DNA of 64,000 nt from CAVUNY01 sp963843535 (lineage in GTDB: Bacteria > Chloroflexota > Anaerolineae > Anaerolineales > Anaerolineaceae), in contig CAWJKU010000004.1 in the NCBI GenBank assembly GCA_963843535.1, forward strand, positions 1 through 64,000. Direction: 5' to 3'. The notes beneath the pieces were generated by a model that worked only from the letters and a program-made list of their open reading frames with translations, was not told where the DNA came from and did not search any database. The position numbers and the translations under genes were made by a program. Of this stretch, positions 27,615 through 35,993 are shown piece by piece; the first letter of the stretch is position 1, and each line of letters starts with the position of its first letter.

Positions 27615-28955
27615 TATTCCCCTCCTGACCAGCTTGACAAGCTTGACGCAGTTTGACGACTTTGACCGTTTGACAGGATATCCACCAGTTTTGGGGTGAT
27701 GCAGCGCGCATTCTGGCGGGCTGGATCCTGGCGCAGCCAGCCGCGCAGTTCCCAGCTCTCCACCAGCGATCGAGCCGATCGTTCTGTCAAATCCCAAGAT
27801 ACCAACAGTGGGATGGACATCTTTCCACCGGCTTCGTGCATCGCGCGCTGCGCCAGTTCCTGCTCCTGGGTGTTCAGCACATCCTGCGGTTTGCTCTGGC
27901 CAAACAAACGCTTATCCAGGTAGAAGGTCTGGACCAATCCCCAGCGGTCGGTGCAGGCCAGACCGGGGCGGCTCTCGGGGATGCGCACCGCCTCCGGACA
28001 GCCCACTGCCCGGGCCGCTTCTGGGCTGCGCACCCGGAAACACACCACCGCGCTCACCTGGTCGCGCACCCGTCCCACGACCTGCTTGGTAAAATCCTGG
28101 GCGGCAAACACCAGGTGGATGCCGAACTTGCGCCCGCGCCAGCCCAATTCGGCCACCTGGTTGGCGAAGCTGCTTTTGGGTCCGCCCAGGGTTGTGACCA
28201 GCGCGCTGAACTCATCCAATACCACCAGCAGCCGGGGGAGGGGTTCGCCGCCCTGCCGGACGCTGAGCCGGTTGAACTCCTCCAGATTTTCCGGGTAGCC
28301 GTCCATCTGCAGATACAACGCCGCCCGGTGATCGCACTCTCCCAGGGCACGTTCCACGGCTTGTTGAGCTGCCTGGGGCGTGGAAGCAATGGGTTCCAAC
28401 AAAGCCGGGTGGTTGGCCAGCATCGGGAAGGTGGCGCCGTCCAGGTCCACCAGCAGCAGCTGGGCGCCTTCGGCCAGGGCCTGGTAAACCAGAGATCGTA
28501 AGAACACCGACTTTCCCGATCCGGTCTTGCCCGCCACCAGCAGATGGCCGAGCTTCGGCCACTTCTCACTGATCGTCTCGCCGGCCTGGTTGACGCCCAG
28601 CAGGGCGTAGCCGCGTTCGATGCCTGGGAAAAGGAACCAGCTTCGGCAGGCGCGGCAGGGGCGAGAGCGGGATGGCGTAGCGCAGTCCGTTCGAGTTGGA
28701 GAGGAACACGGGTAAGCCCTGCAGGTCGGTGCTCAGGTGGTGCAGCAGTTCAGGGGTGGTGTAGGCTTCCAACCGCCTGACCTGGGGCAGGTCCAGGATG
28801 GCAAACAGCAGCACCATCCCCTGGACCGAGGTCAGCAGAAACTCGGCAAAGGGTGCTTCCAGACCACGCCGCTGCAGCACCTGCGGCAGCCGCCGGGCGA
28901 CGACCTGCGCCTGGAGCTGGTAGCGCCGGGAAATGTAACTTGTAGTTTCAATCAT
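27614..28955 (-). CDS. FtsK/SpoIIIE-type DNA translocase (frameshifted)
   Basis: The N-terminal frame (ATG 28955, AAGGAGAAA upstream) encodes about 110 residues. After an indel in the CCC/GGG run at 28626-28628 the other frame continues GIERGYALLGVNQAGETISE, then Walker A VAGKTGSGKS and Walker B LLVVLDEFSAL. Removal of one base gives one protein of about 447 residues. This is the FtsK/TraSA-like hexameric motor domain, here with no clear membrane helices. In actinomycete integrative elements such a protein alone moves double-stranded DNA between cells; a similar role is inferred from the neighbours Rep, ParA, Int and HTH. Confidence 0.7.
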
Positions 28956-29951
28956 CTGGGATTTCTCCTTCCTGGAGCGCCTGGCGCTGGATGCGCGGCA
29001 GCACGTCCGATAACCAATCTTTGACCTCATCTGGCTCCACCATCCGGACATTGCCAGTCCAGAGTTTGATGGTGGTCTTGAGTAAGCGCAGGTAAGGCAT
29101 GTCTGTGCGGAGAGCTTGACCAGGCAAGCCTCGGCTCACCAGATCGACCGCCTGGTCGCGTGCTTTGACCGGCGCTTGCAGCTCGGGCGCTGCCAGGGTG
29201 GGTGCTTCCGGCCGGCCGTTCCTGCCGATCGACACCGCCGCCCCAAAGAACAGGTCCGGGTCGATCACATTGCGCCGCCCGTGGTCGTCCAGGATCAGGA
29301 TGGGGGCATCCCCGCGCGGATCGCGCGGGATGGCCCGCCGGCGCAAGGTTTCGACACTGCCAAACTGCCAGGCCAGGTAGATCACGAAGGGAACCACGAT
29401 CGCCAGGATCACCCACGGCGCCGCGGCCTGGACCTGGTTGATCGTGCGCTGGCGTTCGGCCGCCAGGCGGGCCATATCGGCCTGCGCGGCCTGGGCGGTT
29501 TGCAGTGCCTGCAGGCCGGCGGTCTCGGCCGTGGCCTGGCTGAACCAGGCTGCCTGGGTGACGGTGGCGGACCAGCTCTCCGCGGTGGCGTTGGCAGCGG
29601 CAGTGGCGGTGGTCAGATCGCTGTTCACGGTCGCGGTGGCGCTCCACGCCTGTTGGGTTTGGGCAGCGGCAGGCCGCGGCACGACTGCTGGCATCGGTCG
29701 CCTGAGCGGCCAGATGATGTGGCCTGGAAGGCATCCTGGGTCCTGGCCGCCTGGACGGTGGCCTGCCATCTGGCCGAGTTCTGGGCCTGGGCGGTCGAGG
29801 TCTGCAGGGCCTGGACGAATTCCAGCGTGGCCCGCGCCTTCACCCCGGAGATATTGGGGTCGATCCCGGTGGGACTTTCTGCGACACAGGCCGCCAGAAT
29901 CCAGCCAACCAATAACAACACCAGTAAAACGAGCACCTTATGGTTTTTCAT
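28948..29951 (-). CDS. Element-encoded lipoprotein with long Ala/Thr/Gln helix and membrane segment (frameshifted)
   Basis: ATG 29951 (GGAAGTGGAGC upstream) opens a lipoprotein signal peptide with lipobox ILAAC. A low-complexity helical stretch follows (EFVQALQTSTAQAQNSARWQ), interrupted by one or more frame changes between about 29650 and 29720. It then continues as QAWSATATVNSDLTTATAAA, a transmembrane helix (PWVILAIVVPFVIYLAW) and a C-terminal domain ending at 28948. It overlaps the ftsK-like start. The repeat-like helix resembles a coiled coil. I do not recognise a family; a role in the cell-surface part of DNA transfer is speculative. Confidence 0.55.
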
Positions 29952-29973
29952 GCTCCACTTCCTTTCGAACCAG

Positions 29974-30447
29974 CTATCCCCACCAACCGTCAGGCAGCTG
30001 AGGCTGGTCATTTTCACCCGCTTCCATCTGGTTTTGCTGCAGCAGTTGGGTAAGCAGCATCTGCTGTTGGAGGAGCAGCTGCTGGTAGGGATCCGGATTT
30101 TCCACCCGCTTCCAGTGGGCGTTTGGACCGCTCACCCAGCGGCCGCTATTCTTGGGCAGAACCTGGGTGTGTTTCCAGATCTGGCGCTGGATGACGATGT
30201 ACACAACCAGACCTACCAGGACCACCAACACCAGGGTCAGCAGCACCAGGATAAAGGTCTGCCCGCGGCCCACGTCACTCAGACCCTGGGAGGCGATCTG
30301 CGCCGCCCGGGCGGCATCCTGCGCGGCACGCGCCGCTTCGATCACGCCCTGAGCCCGGGTAATTTCGACCGAATTGTCGCTGGCGACCCAGCTCAGCGCA
30401 AACACGCATAGAAATACCAGAAAGAGAAAGAACACGAACTTTTTCAT
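29974..30447 (-). CDS. Element-encoded membrane protein with coiled-coil-like segment
   Basis: A 157-residue protein. Signal peptide or anchor at residues 2-22 (KKFVFFLFLVFLCVFALSWV), an Ala-rich helix (EAARAAQDAARAAQIA), a second membrane helix at about 63-85, then a cytoplasmic Gln/Leu-rich tail (YQQLLLQQQMLLTQLLQQNQ). GGAGG lies upstream of ATG 30447. It ends 22 bp before the lipoprotein start and shares its Ala-rich helix plus membrane-helix design. No known family was recognised. Confidence 0.6.
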   Translation of the reverse strand: MKKFVFFLFLVFLCVFALSWVASDNSVEITRAQGVIEAARAAQDAARAAQIASQGLSDVGRGQTFILVLLTLVLVVLVGLVVYIVIQRQIWKHTQVLPKNSGRWVSGPNAHWKRVENPDPYQQLLLQQQMLLTQLLQQNQMEAGENDQPQLPDGWWG

Positions 30448-30485
30448 GTTATACCTCCATAACCTCAAACCACATTACCTGTAAT

Positions 30486-32766
30486 TCAGAGTCGATTGAC
30501 TGGGACTCCCAGTTGATCTGCCAGCAGGCGTAAGCGGGAGCGCGGCGAGCTGTCCATCACTTTTTGCCAGGTTGGATCCCTGGAGCCGCCTCCATCGAGT
30601 TCTCGCGTGAGCAGTTCTGCAAGTTCGCTGGCCGGCAATCTGGCCAGTTGATCGTACCCACCACCCGCGCCGTGCGTCGGATCCGGGATCAGACGGCTGA
30701 CGGTATGTGCGATGGGATCGCGGATGCCGTTCCCACCTGGGCTGGCAGCATACAGCAGCCAGGAAATAAATGCCTGCGCGGTCAGGCCGCTATTGAGCAA
30801 TATCTCCTGGTTCTTTGCACTGACCCGGTTGTGATTGAGCAAACCGTTCAAATCCCATTCACTGCCCACCACCTCCTGCGTGACTTCCCTGGAGCTGCTG
30901 TTTTGTTCAATTCCATTTTTGGCGTTGGCATGGGTGGTGGTTAAAGTGTTTTCAAGGTGTTTTAAACCCAGTATTAAGGTATTTAAACTGTGCCATTCGC
31001 GCCAATCAAAGGTGCCAATCGCGCCACGCCTAATGGTGTCAACCGCGCCAAAAGTGGTGCCATTTGCGCCAATATGGGTGTCAACCGCGCCAAGATTGGT
31101 GCCAACTGCGCCAATGGAATGATCAGATTCTGCATTGCTAATGGTGTCATTTGCGCCACTAATGGTGTCAACCGCGCCAACGGGATCATGCCTAATGGTG
31201 TCAACCGCGCCAACGGAATGGCCATTGGATTCATCCCTAATGGTGTCAACTGCGCCACTAATGGTGTCAACTGCGCCAACGGGATCATGCCTAATGGTGT
31301 CAACCGCGCCAATGGGATTCACGCCTAATGGTGTCAACTGCGCCACTAATGGTGTCAATCGCGCCAACGGGATGGCCAATCGATTCACGCCTAATGGTGC
31401 CAACTGCGCCAATCCCTCTTCTTGCTAATAATTCATTTGCCCGGACCCGGTCTTCTTCGGTCATCGGTTCACCCATGCAGACTTTGAAGAACCGAGGAGA
31501 TTCTTCCCAGACACCGTTCTCGTGACTGATCTCGCGCACGAAACGAGCAACCGCATCATTTCGAAGCCATTCCCAAATGGTCTTGACCCGTCTCAGGCCT
31601 AACCAACACGCCGCTTCTGCGTACCCCTCCGGCAGGGTTACCTCATCCCGAATTTCACCCGTACGCGGATTGATGTAACCGCGATCCCGCAGCAGCACGA
31701 CCAGCCAACCTGGCCCAGGACCCAGTTTGGGCAGCCATCGGGTGACAAAGTAATGGGTGAGGATGATCAGATCTCTGGGTGGCATCAGGTGCTGGGCCAG
31801 TTGATCAGCCAGTTCCTGGAATAGTTTGCGATCACCTTCTGTGATCGAGCCACACACGGCATGCAGCACATCTTCAACAGAGTGAAGCTCCATGCCAGTT
31901 TCTTTCTTCGAAGATGTGTTCTCTTGCCAGGGGATCAGTTCCTCGGGAGGTGTCTCCAAAGCTGCTTGTAGAACGGTGATGGGTGTTTTTCCTTGGGACA
32001 GCTTCCGGTACAACCAGGCTCGCAGCGAACGCTCATCCGAAGGAGTCAGGGGGAGGGTCATCGCCACCTGGTAGTGATATGGAACCCGGTGAGGGTGCCC
32101 GTCACTGCCGGGCAGCCATTGGCGTTTATCGTCCACAAGCGTCACCAGGCCTTGTAAACGCTGCCAGGTATCCGACCTTGCAGACCAACGCCGGAAAGTA
32201 CGCAGGCTCATCCCGGAGAATCTCGCGACTTTCTTTGCCGGCGCACCGAACTTTTTGCCTGGCTTTCTGGATGCCCCGGCTTCATAGGCTGCCTGGCGAA
32301 AGCCGACGTACAGCCAGGCCAGCTCCAGGCCAAGCAGGGGAATGTACCGCAGAAAGTATCCTGGAACCACGATCACCTGGTCGGGATGGACGATCTCGTC
32401 GTAGATCGATTGGTATTCCGCCTGGAGCGATATCACGTTTGGATATTGCTCTGGAATAGGGGCCTCTTCATTTAAAAAGCTGACTCCTTCTCTACTCTCA
32501 GGCATCTCTTCCATGACCGTGAACTGCACCTCCACCGGCTGGTCCAGGATGCCGGTCAGCAGGCGGTTAACGGTGCTGGTCAGGCGGCTGGCCAACCAGT
32601 CTCGGCCGTAGGCGTTGGGTATGCCAATGGTTAATACGCCGTCACCGAAGGCAACGAAGTGAGCACTGCTGACCCAGGTGTCGAAGTCGGCTTTGGGCAT
32701 TTCCAGACGCAGCTGATCCAGGGTCATCTGCCAGGCCTGTTCCGGGGTAACTATCATGAGGTTCAT
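30486..32766 (-). CDS. Replication initiator-like protein with DnaA domain I and internal iterons (frameshifted)
   Basis: ATG 32766 follows AAGGAGGCTGCC. Residues about 7-75 match DnaA domain I (WQMTLDQLRLEMPKADFDTW, then GIPNAYGRDWLASRL). A roughly 380-residue region of HTH character follows (SGMSLRTFRRWSARSDTWQR), without the AAA+ Walker motifs of DnaA. Near residue 450 the coding sequence runs through the iteron array, giving the peptide repeat GAVDTI. Here one extra C in the CCC run (plus-strand GGG at 31314-31316) shifts the frame; removing it restores about 760 residues to 30486. DnaA domain I normally contacts DnaB helicase, so this protein probably starts replication of the element. 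Confidence 0.65.
31011..31411. repeat. Iteron-like array inside the replication gene
   Basis: Fourteen copies of the 16-bp motif GGTGYCAWYYGCGCCA (best form GGTGTCAACCGCGCCA) at variable spacing of about 20-45 bp, with a fifteenth degenerate copy near 30990. On the coding strand each unit encodes GA(V/N)(D/G)T. The DNA motif is better conserved than spacing. The arrangement resembles origins lying inside an initiator gene, such as lambda O. Confidence 0.8.
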
Positions 32767-32993
32767 GGCAGCCTCCTTCCATTGGATCCGGTTTTGTGCA
32801 GGAAGGGTTGGATCGCATCTTCCGGGACGCGGAAGGTGCGTGGGCCAAACTGGATGGCTTCAAGCTTGCCATCCCGGATCCAACGGTAGACGGTCTTGGG
32901 GTGGACGCGGGCCCACTCCGCCACTTCGGGTACGGTTAGTAAATTCCGAGCATTCCATGTGCTCGGAGGTGAGTGTAACGATTGTGTAATCAT
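32763..32993 (-). CDS. Excisionase-like helix-turn-helix protein
   Basis: A 76-residue protein (up to 94 if a TTG at 33047 is used). The HTH_17/MerR-like domain reads LLTVPEVAEWARVHPKTVYR, then WIRDGKLEAIQFGPRTFRVP. This is typical of Xis proteins and of small regulators of plasmid-like elements. ATGA overlap with the replication gene makes it the first gene of the leftward operon. The start is uncertain: ATG 32993 has AAGGAG directly adjacent, and the TTG lies within the hairpin at 33032-33069. Confidence 0.65.
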   Translation of the reverse strand: MITQSLHSPPSTWNARNLLTVPEVAEWARVHPKTVYRWIRDGKLEAIQFGPRTFRVPEDAIQPFLHKTGSNGRRLP

Positions 32994-33031
32994 CTCCTTT
33001 TCTCCCGCCAGCCTTTTGAGAGAATCAAAAA

Positions 33032-33069
33032 ACCGGCTCTTAGCCAAATTTTCTTGGCTAAGAGCCGGT
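33032..33069 (-). terminator. Strong hairpin at the right edge of the element
   Basis: Sixteen-base perfect arms (ACCGGCTCTTAGCCAA, 33032-33047, and its complement 33054-33069) with a 6-nt loop. On the minus strand it is followed by TTTTTT, a strong intrinsic terminator that would insulate the leftward operon from outside transcription or attenuate it. Confidence 0.75.
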
Positions 33070-33105
33070 GAATATTCAATCTATTATTTTACACACTTAT
33101 GGAAA

Positions 33106-33415
33106 GCCACCCGCCCTCCCCGCCATTAAAGTCTGTGTGTTTACAGGCTTTTCTGTTTCAGCCGCGCGCCCCAAGGAATGGGGTGGTATTCGAATCCCGC
33201 CATCCCCGCCATTAAAGTCTGCAAGATAGCAGGCTTTTCTGTTTCAGCCGCGCGCCCCGCCATTAAAAGTCTGTGTGACAGCAGGCTTTTTTTGTTTCAA
33301 CCGCGCGCCCCAAAGAATGGGGTGGTATTCGAATCCCGCACCCAAGGGTGTGCTGGCGCGACCCTCCCCGCCATTAAAGTCTGCGTGTTAGCAGGCTTTT
33401 TTGTTTCAGTTGCCC
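33106..33415 (+). repeat. Tandem tRNA-3'-end-like repeats with terminators
   Basis: Four copies of CCCCGCCATTAAAgTCTG followed by AGCAGGCTTTT and TGTTTCA begin near 33117, 33204, 33255 and 33365. Two are preceded by CCTCCCCGCCA, which equals the acceptor 3' strand, discriminator and CCA of a tRNA-Ser-like gene. Two units carry a T-arm-like GGTATTCGAATCCCGC. AAAGTCTGC/GCAGGCTTT forms a terminator hairpin. These look like stacked remains of a tRNA 3' end plus its terminator, as left by repeated integration at a tRNA att site. Confidence 0.6.
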
Positions 33416-33510
33416 ATGTTGTTCATCGCCAATGGCAAAGTCGTCTAGAAACAGGTGCGAGCTTACCTGGCTGGATCCATGAAAAGCGATCCATCTCTGG
33501 TTCATTCGCA

Positions 33511-34089
33511 TTAAAGATAGCACTGGTTGGAAAAACCGGCGGGAGGAATTCCCAAAGCCTGAATGAGCCTGGCCCAATAGTTAACCTGGGCAGCCGTGCT
33601 GGCCAGAACCACGATCTCACGCTCATTGAAATGCCGCTTCAATTCCTCGATAAAAGAGTGGGGGAAGTGAAGCGGCGTTTGCGAAACCAGTTTTGCATAC
33701 TCGATCGCTAACCGTTCACGTTCCGAAAATGTCACCATCTCCTCCATACCTTTTCGGCCTTGAAGGACCAACAGCTCATCTTTCGTGATATGGGTATCTT
33801 CGTATTGAAAGCTGTTCATGTCGATGCAGAACGAACAGGCCGCAGCATAGGAAGCCTGAATGCGCACGATTTTGAGCATACGTTCATCTAAATTCCCGTC
33901 GTGGTGGGCGACCAGAGCTTCCAGTGCTCCGGATCCGATCGCTGCTTTGGGATACCAGGCCAAAATTTTGGCTGGCAGCAGGTCTCTGCCGGTAATCTTT
34001 TTGGAAATCCAGATGCCAAACCTTAGGTAAAAGGGGATCTTTTCGGGTGGTTCGATAAATGCTTCCATGTGTTTTTGCCTCAGCACCAT
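33511..34089 (-). CDS. Carboxymuconolactone-decarboxylase/AhpD-like protein
   Basis: A 192-residue helical protein of the AhpD/CMD superfamily. The redox-type motif AACSFCIDMNS holds the expected Cys-x-x-Cys, preceded by ERMLKIVRIQASYA. Such proteins act as peroxidase partners or stress proteins. ATG 34089 has GAGGAT 4 bases upstream; ATG 34068 with GAGG 9 bases upstream is equally possible. It is convergent with the tRNA-like repeat region and lies just outside the mobile element. Confidence 0.75.
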   Translation of the reverse strand: MVLRQKHMEAFIEPPEKIPFYLRFGIWISKKITGRDLLPAKILAWYPKAAIGSGALEALVAHHDGNLDERMLKIVRIQASYAAACSFCIDMNSFQYEDTHITKDELLVLQGRKGMEEMVTFSERERLAIEYAKLVSQTPLHFPHSFIEELKRHFNEREIVVLASTAAQVNYWARLIQALGIPPAGFSNQCYL

Positions 34090-34245
34090 ATAATCCTCGT
34101 AAGCTATACGCGGGGAGAGAAACCAGTGCTGAATATTGTATTCGCAAATTCACGAATAGTTCAAATGCCTGTCACTTTTTTTGGACATTCCCATCTAATT
34201 GAGTAGAAAATCGAAAATCAGAAAAATTCAATAGGAGAATTCAAA

Positions 34246-34446
34246 ATGAAAACCAATGAATCAAGCCTGGATCGGATTATCCGCGTCATTCTAGGGATCG
34301 CTTTATTAGTCCTGTATTTCACCAGTACGGTGACTGGCGGCTTGGGGATAGTCTTCATCGTTCTCGGCGCCGTTGCGCTGGTCACCGGCGTGGTCGGTTT
34401 TTGCCCGCTGTATGCCCTCCTCAAGATTAGCACCAACAAAGCCTGA
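34246..34446 (+). CDS. DUF2892 membrane protein
   Basis: A 66-residue protein: RIIRVILGIALLVLYF, then GIVFIVLGAVALVTGVVGFC and PLYALLKIST, the two-helix hairpin of DUF2892 (the membrane part of YgaP-type rhodanese proteins). TAGGAG lies upstream. DUF2892 is often fused to, or next to, sulfurtransferases and thioredoxins, and the next gene carries the same domain after a thioredoxin. Confidence 0.8.
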   Translation: MKTNESSLDRIIRVILGIALLVLYFTSTVTGGLGIVFIVLGAVALVTGVVGFCPLYALLKISTNKA

Positions 34447-34471
34447 CCACTTTTTCTCTTCCGCATTATCC

Positions 34472-34522
34472 TCAGGGACGCTGATACAACTTTGGGTATA
34501 CCAAGGGCGTCAGCGTCCCTGA
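34472..34522 (+). terminator. Inverted repeat after the DUF2892 gene
   Basis: TCAGGGACGCTGA (34472-34484) and its exact complement (34510-34522), with a 25-nt loop that itself contains TTGG/CCAA. It may end the DUF2892 transcript. No long T-run follows. Confidence 0.5.
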
Positions 34523-34565
34523 TTCATTCCTTCTGCGAGGTGCGTTTACACTCAGATAGGTGAAC

Positions 34566-35087
34566 ATGAAGAACTCGGAATTTCAAAAACGTTTGATGGA
34601 AAACTCGAAGCCGGTGATTGTCGATCTTTGGGCGCCCTGGTGCGCACCCTGCCGGGCAATGGAACCCGCTTTCAAGCAGACCAGCCAGAAATACAACGGT
34701 CAGGTGGATGTGCTGAAGATCAATGCCGATGAATCGCCCGAAGTTCTGCGAGCCCTTAGAGTGATGGGCGTTCCAACCGTGGTCGGATTCGCAGAGGGGA
34801 AAGAAATCCTGCGCCGGGTTGGAATGCAATCGGCTGATGCGCTGGATATCTTATTTTACGCTACCCTTCATCAATGCAAACCGGTCATAATCCCACCGGC
34901 CCCAATTGATCGACTAATTCGGACGGGGGCAGGATTGGCGATCATAGCGTCAGGTTGGTTCTATGGGCAATCGATTCTCCTGATGGGAATTGGAGGTGTG
35001 TTGCTCTTTAGTGCTTTTTACGACCGCTGTCCAATTTACAGGGCAATTATCCCGCGGTTGATAACTCTATTCCAGCGATTCAGATAA
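34566..35087 (+). CDS. Thioredoxin with C-terminal DUF2892-like membrane domain
   Basis: A 173-residue fusion. Residues 1-105 are thioredoxin with active site WCAPC (C26, C29) and the cis-Pro loop GVPTVVGF. Residues about 120-160 hold two membrane helices ending FYDRCPIYRAI, like DUF2892. The thioredoxin domain has no signal peptide, so it probably faces the cytoplasm, held at the membrane. ATG 34566 is preferred to GTG 34560. It likely delivers reducing power to, or takes sulfane sulfur from, the sulfide-handling enzymes downstream. Confidence 0.75.
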   Translation: MKNSEFQKRLMENSKPVIVDLWAPWCAPCRAMEPAFKQTSQKYNGQVDVLKINADESPEVLRALRVMGVPTVVGFAEGKEILRRVGMQSADALDILFYATLHQCKPVIIPPAPIDRLIRTGAGLAIIASGWFYGQSILLMGIGGVLLFSAFYDRCPIYRAIIPRLITLFQRFR

Positions 35088-35127
35088 AGTTAATAAACCC
35101 ACTCTTATTGTGAAAAAATATACAAAA

Positions 35128-35143
35128 TGTGATCTATGTCACT
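35128..35143 (+). promoter_or_regulatory. CRP/FNR-like site upstream of the sulfur regulator
   Basis: TGTGATCTATGTCACT is close to the CRP-family consensus TGTGA-N6-TCACA. It lies 88 bp before the TTG start at 35231 in a very AT-rich region that also has TTGATATCA-like palindromes (35176-35216). Confidence 0.45.
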
Positions 35144-35230
35144 GATAGATGTCACTATATCACTTTGTTATATCTTGATATCATCAGAGGCGGCAATAGA
35201 TATATCAAAATATATCGAGAGTGAAAAAAA

Positions 35231-35977
35231 TTGGTTGACTTACTGACTACCCGGCAGGTTCTGAATATCTTAAAAGTAGATCGCATCACGATCTACCGCA
35301 TGTTGAATGACGGCCGGATCAAGGGCATCAAGGTTGGAGAACAGTGGCGATTTCAACGTGAGGAAGTGGATCGCATCCTCGGAGTGAGCCAGCCTTCGCC
35401 TGAACCCATCCAACCAAAAACTGATCCCAGTGATTTTCCCACCCATTGCGTGCAGACTATCCAGGATTTATTCTCTGACGTTGGCCAGGTAAGCGCGTTG
35501 GTGATTGACGCGGTAGGTGTCCCCTTGACCGAGATCAGCCATCCCTGCCGTTATTGTCAGATCATCCTGCAAAGTACGCCCGGGCAAGCGGCCTGCCGGG
35601 CTTCCTGGAAGGAATTCGCCCAACAATCCGTCACTGGCAGCCGATATTTTACCTGCCATGCGGGGATCCAATATATCAGCGCGCCCATCGTCGATAATGA
35701 AAAAACCATCGGATATTTCCTGGCGGGAGAATTCTACTGGCAGCCACCCAATACACATGAACAAACCGAGCGTGCTCAGCGCCTGGCAGCCGCGCTCAAT
35801 GGTCCGGTTGAGACGTTAACGCAAGCTGCCAACACCATCCCGGTAATTGAAATAGAAAAACACACACAGGTAGAGGCCTGGCCGGCTGCTGCCGCGCGGG
35901 CAGTTCAAACCATATTACAAGAGCGCATTGGTTTCATCGAGCGGCTGCAAAAAATTGCAGATTTGACAAAAATTTAA
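35231..35977 (+). CDS. HTH regulator with PocR sensory domain
   Basis: A 248-residue protein. The N-terminal excisionase/MerR-like HTH (LLTTRQVLNILKVDRITIYR, then MLNDGRIKGIKVGEQWRFQR) is followed by a PocR domain (residues about 75-245) with the conserved cysteines HPCRYCQII, AACRASW and YFTCHAG, which can bind a metal or haem-type ligand. The TTG start at 35231 follows a weak site. It stands 16 bp before the flavoprotein gene and is probably the local regulator of the sulfur genes. Confidence 0.75.
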   Translation: MVDLLTTRQVLNILKVDRITIYRMLNDGRIKGIKVGEQWRFQREEVDRILGVSQPSPEPIQPKTDPSDFPTHCVQTIQDLFSDVGQVSALVIDAVGVPLTEISHPCRYCQIILQSTPGQAACRASWKEFAQQSVTGSRYFTCHAGIQYISAPIVDNEKTIGYFLAGEFYWQPPNTHEQTERAQRLAAALNGPVETLTQAANTIPVIEIEKHTQVEAWPAAAARAVQTILQERIGFIERLQKIADLTKI

Positions 35978-35993
35978 TTAGGACAGGAACAAT

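Noticed and set aside
29116..30411. 431-codon frame on the plus strand
   Set aside because: It is antisense to three genes with good starts and signal peptides, and its composition is that of a GC-rich shadow frame.
31011..31411. CRISPR-like array
   Set aside because: Units are 16 bp with irregular spacers of only a few to about 30 bp, the spacers are themselves repetitive, the array lies in a coding frame and no cas genes are near.
33106..33415. Additional complete tRNA genes
   Set aside because: Only T-arm and acceptor 3' parts are seen; no 5' acceptor, D-arm or anticodon arm precedes them.
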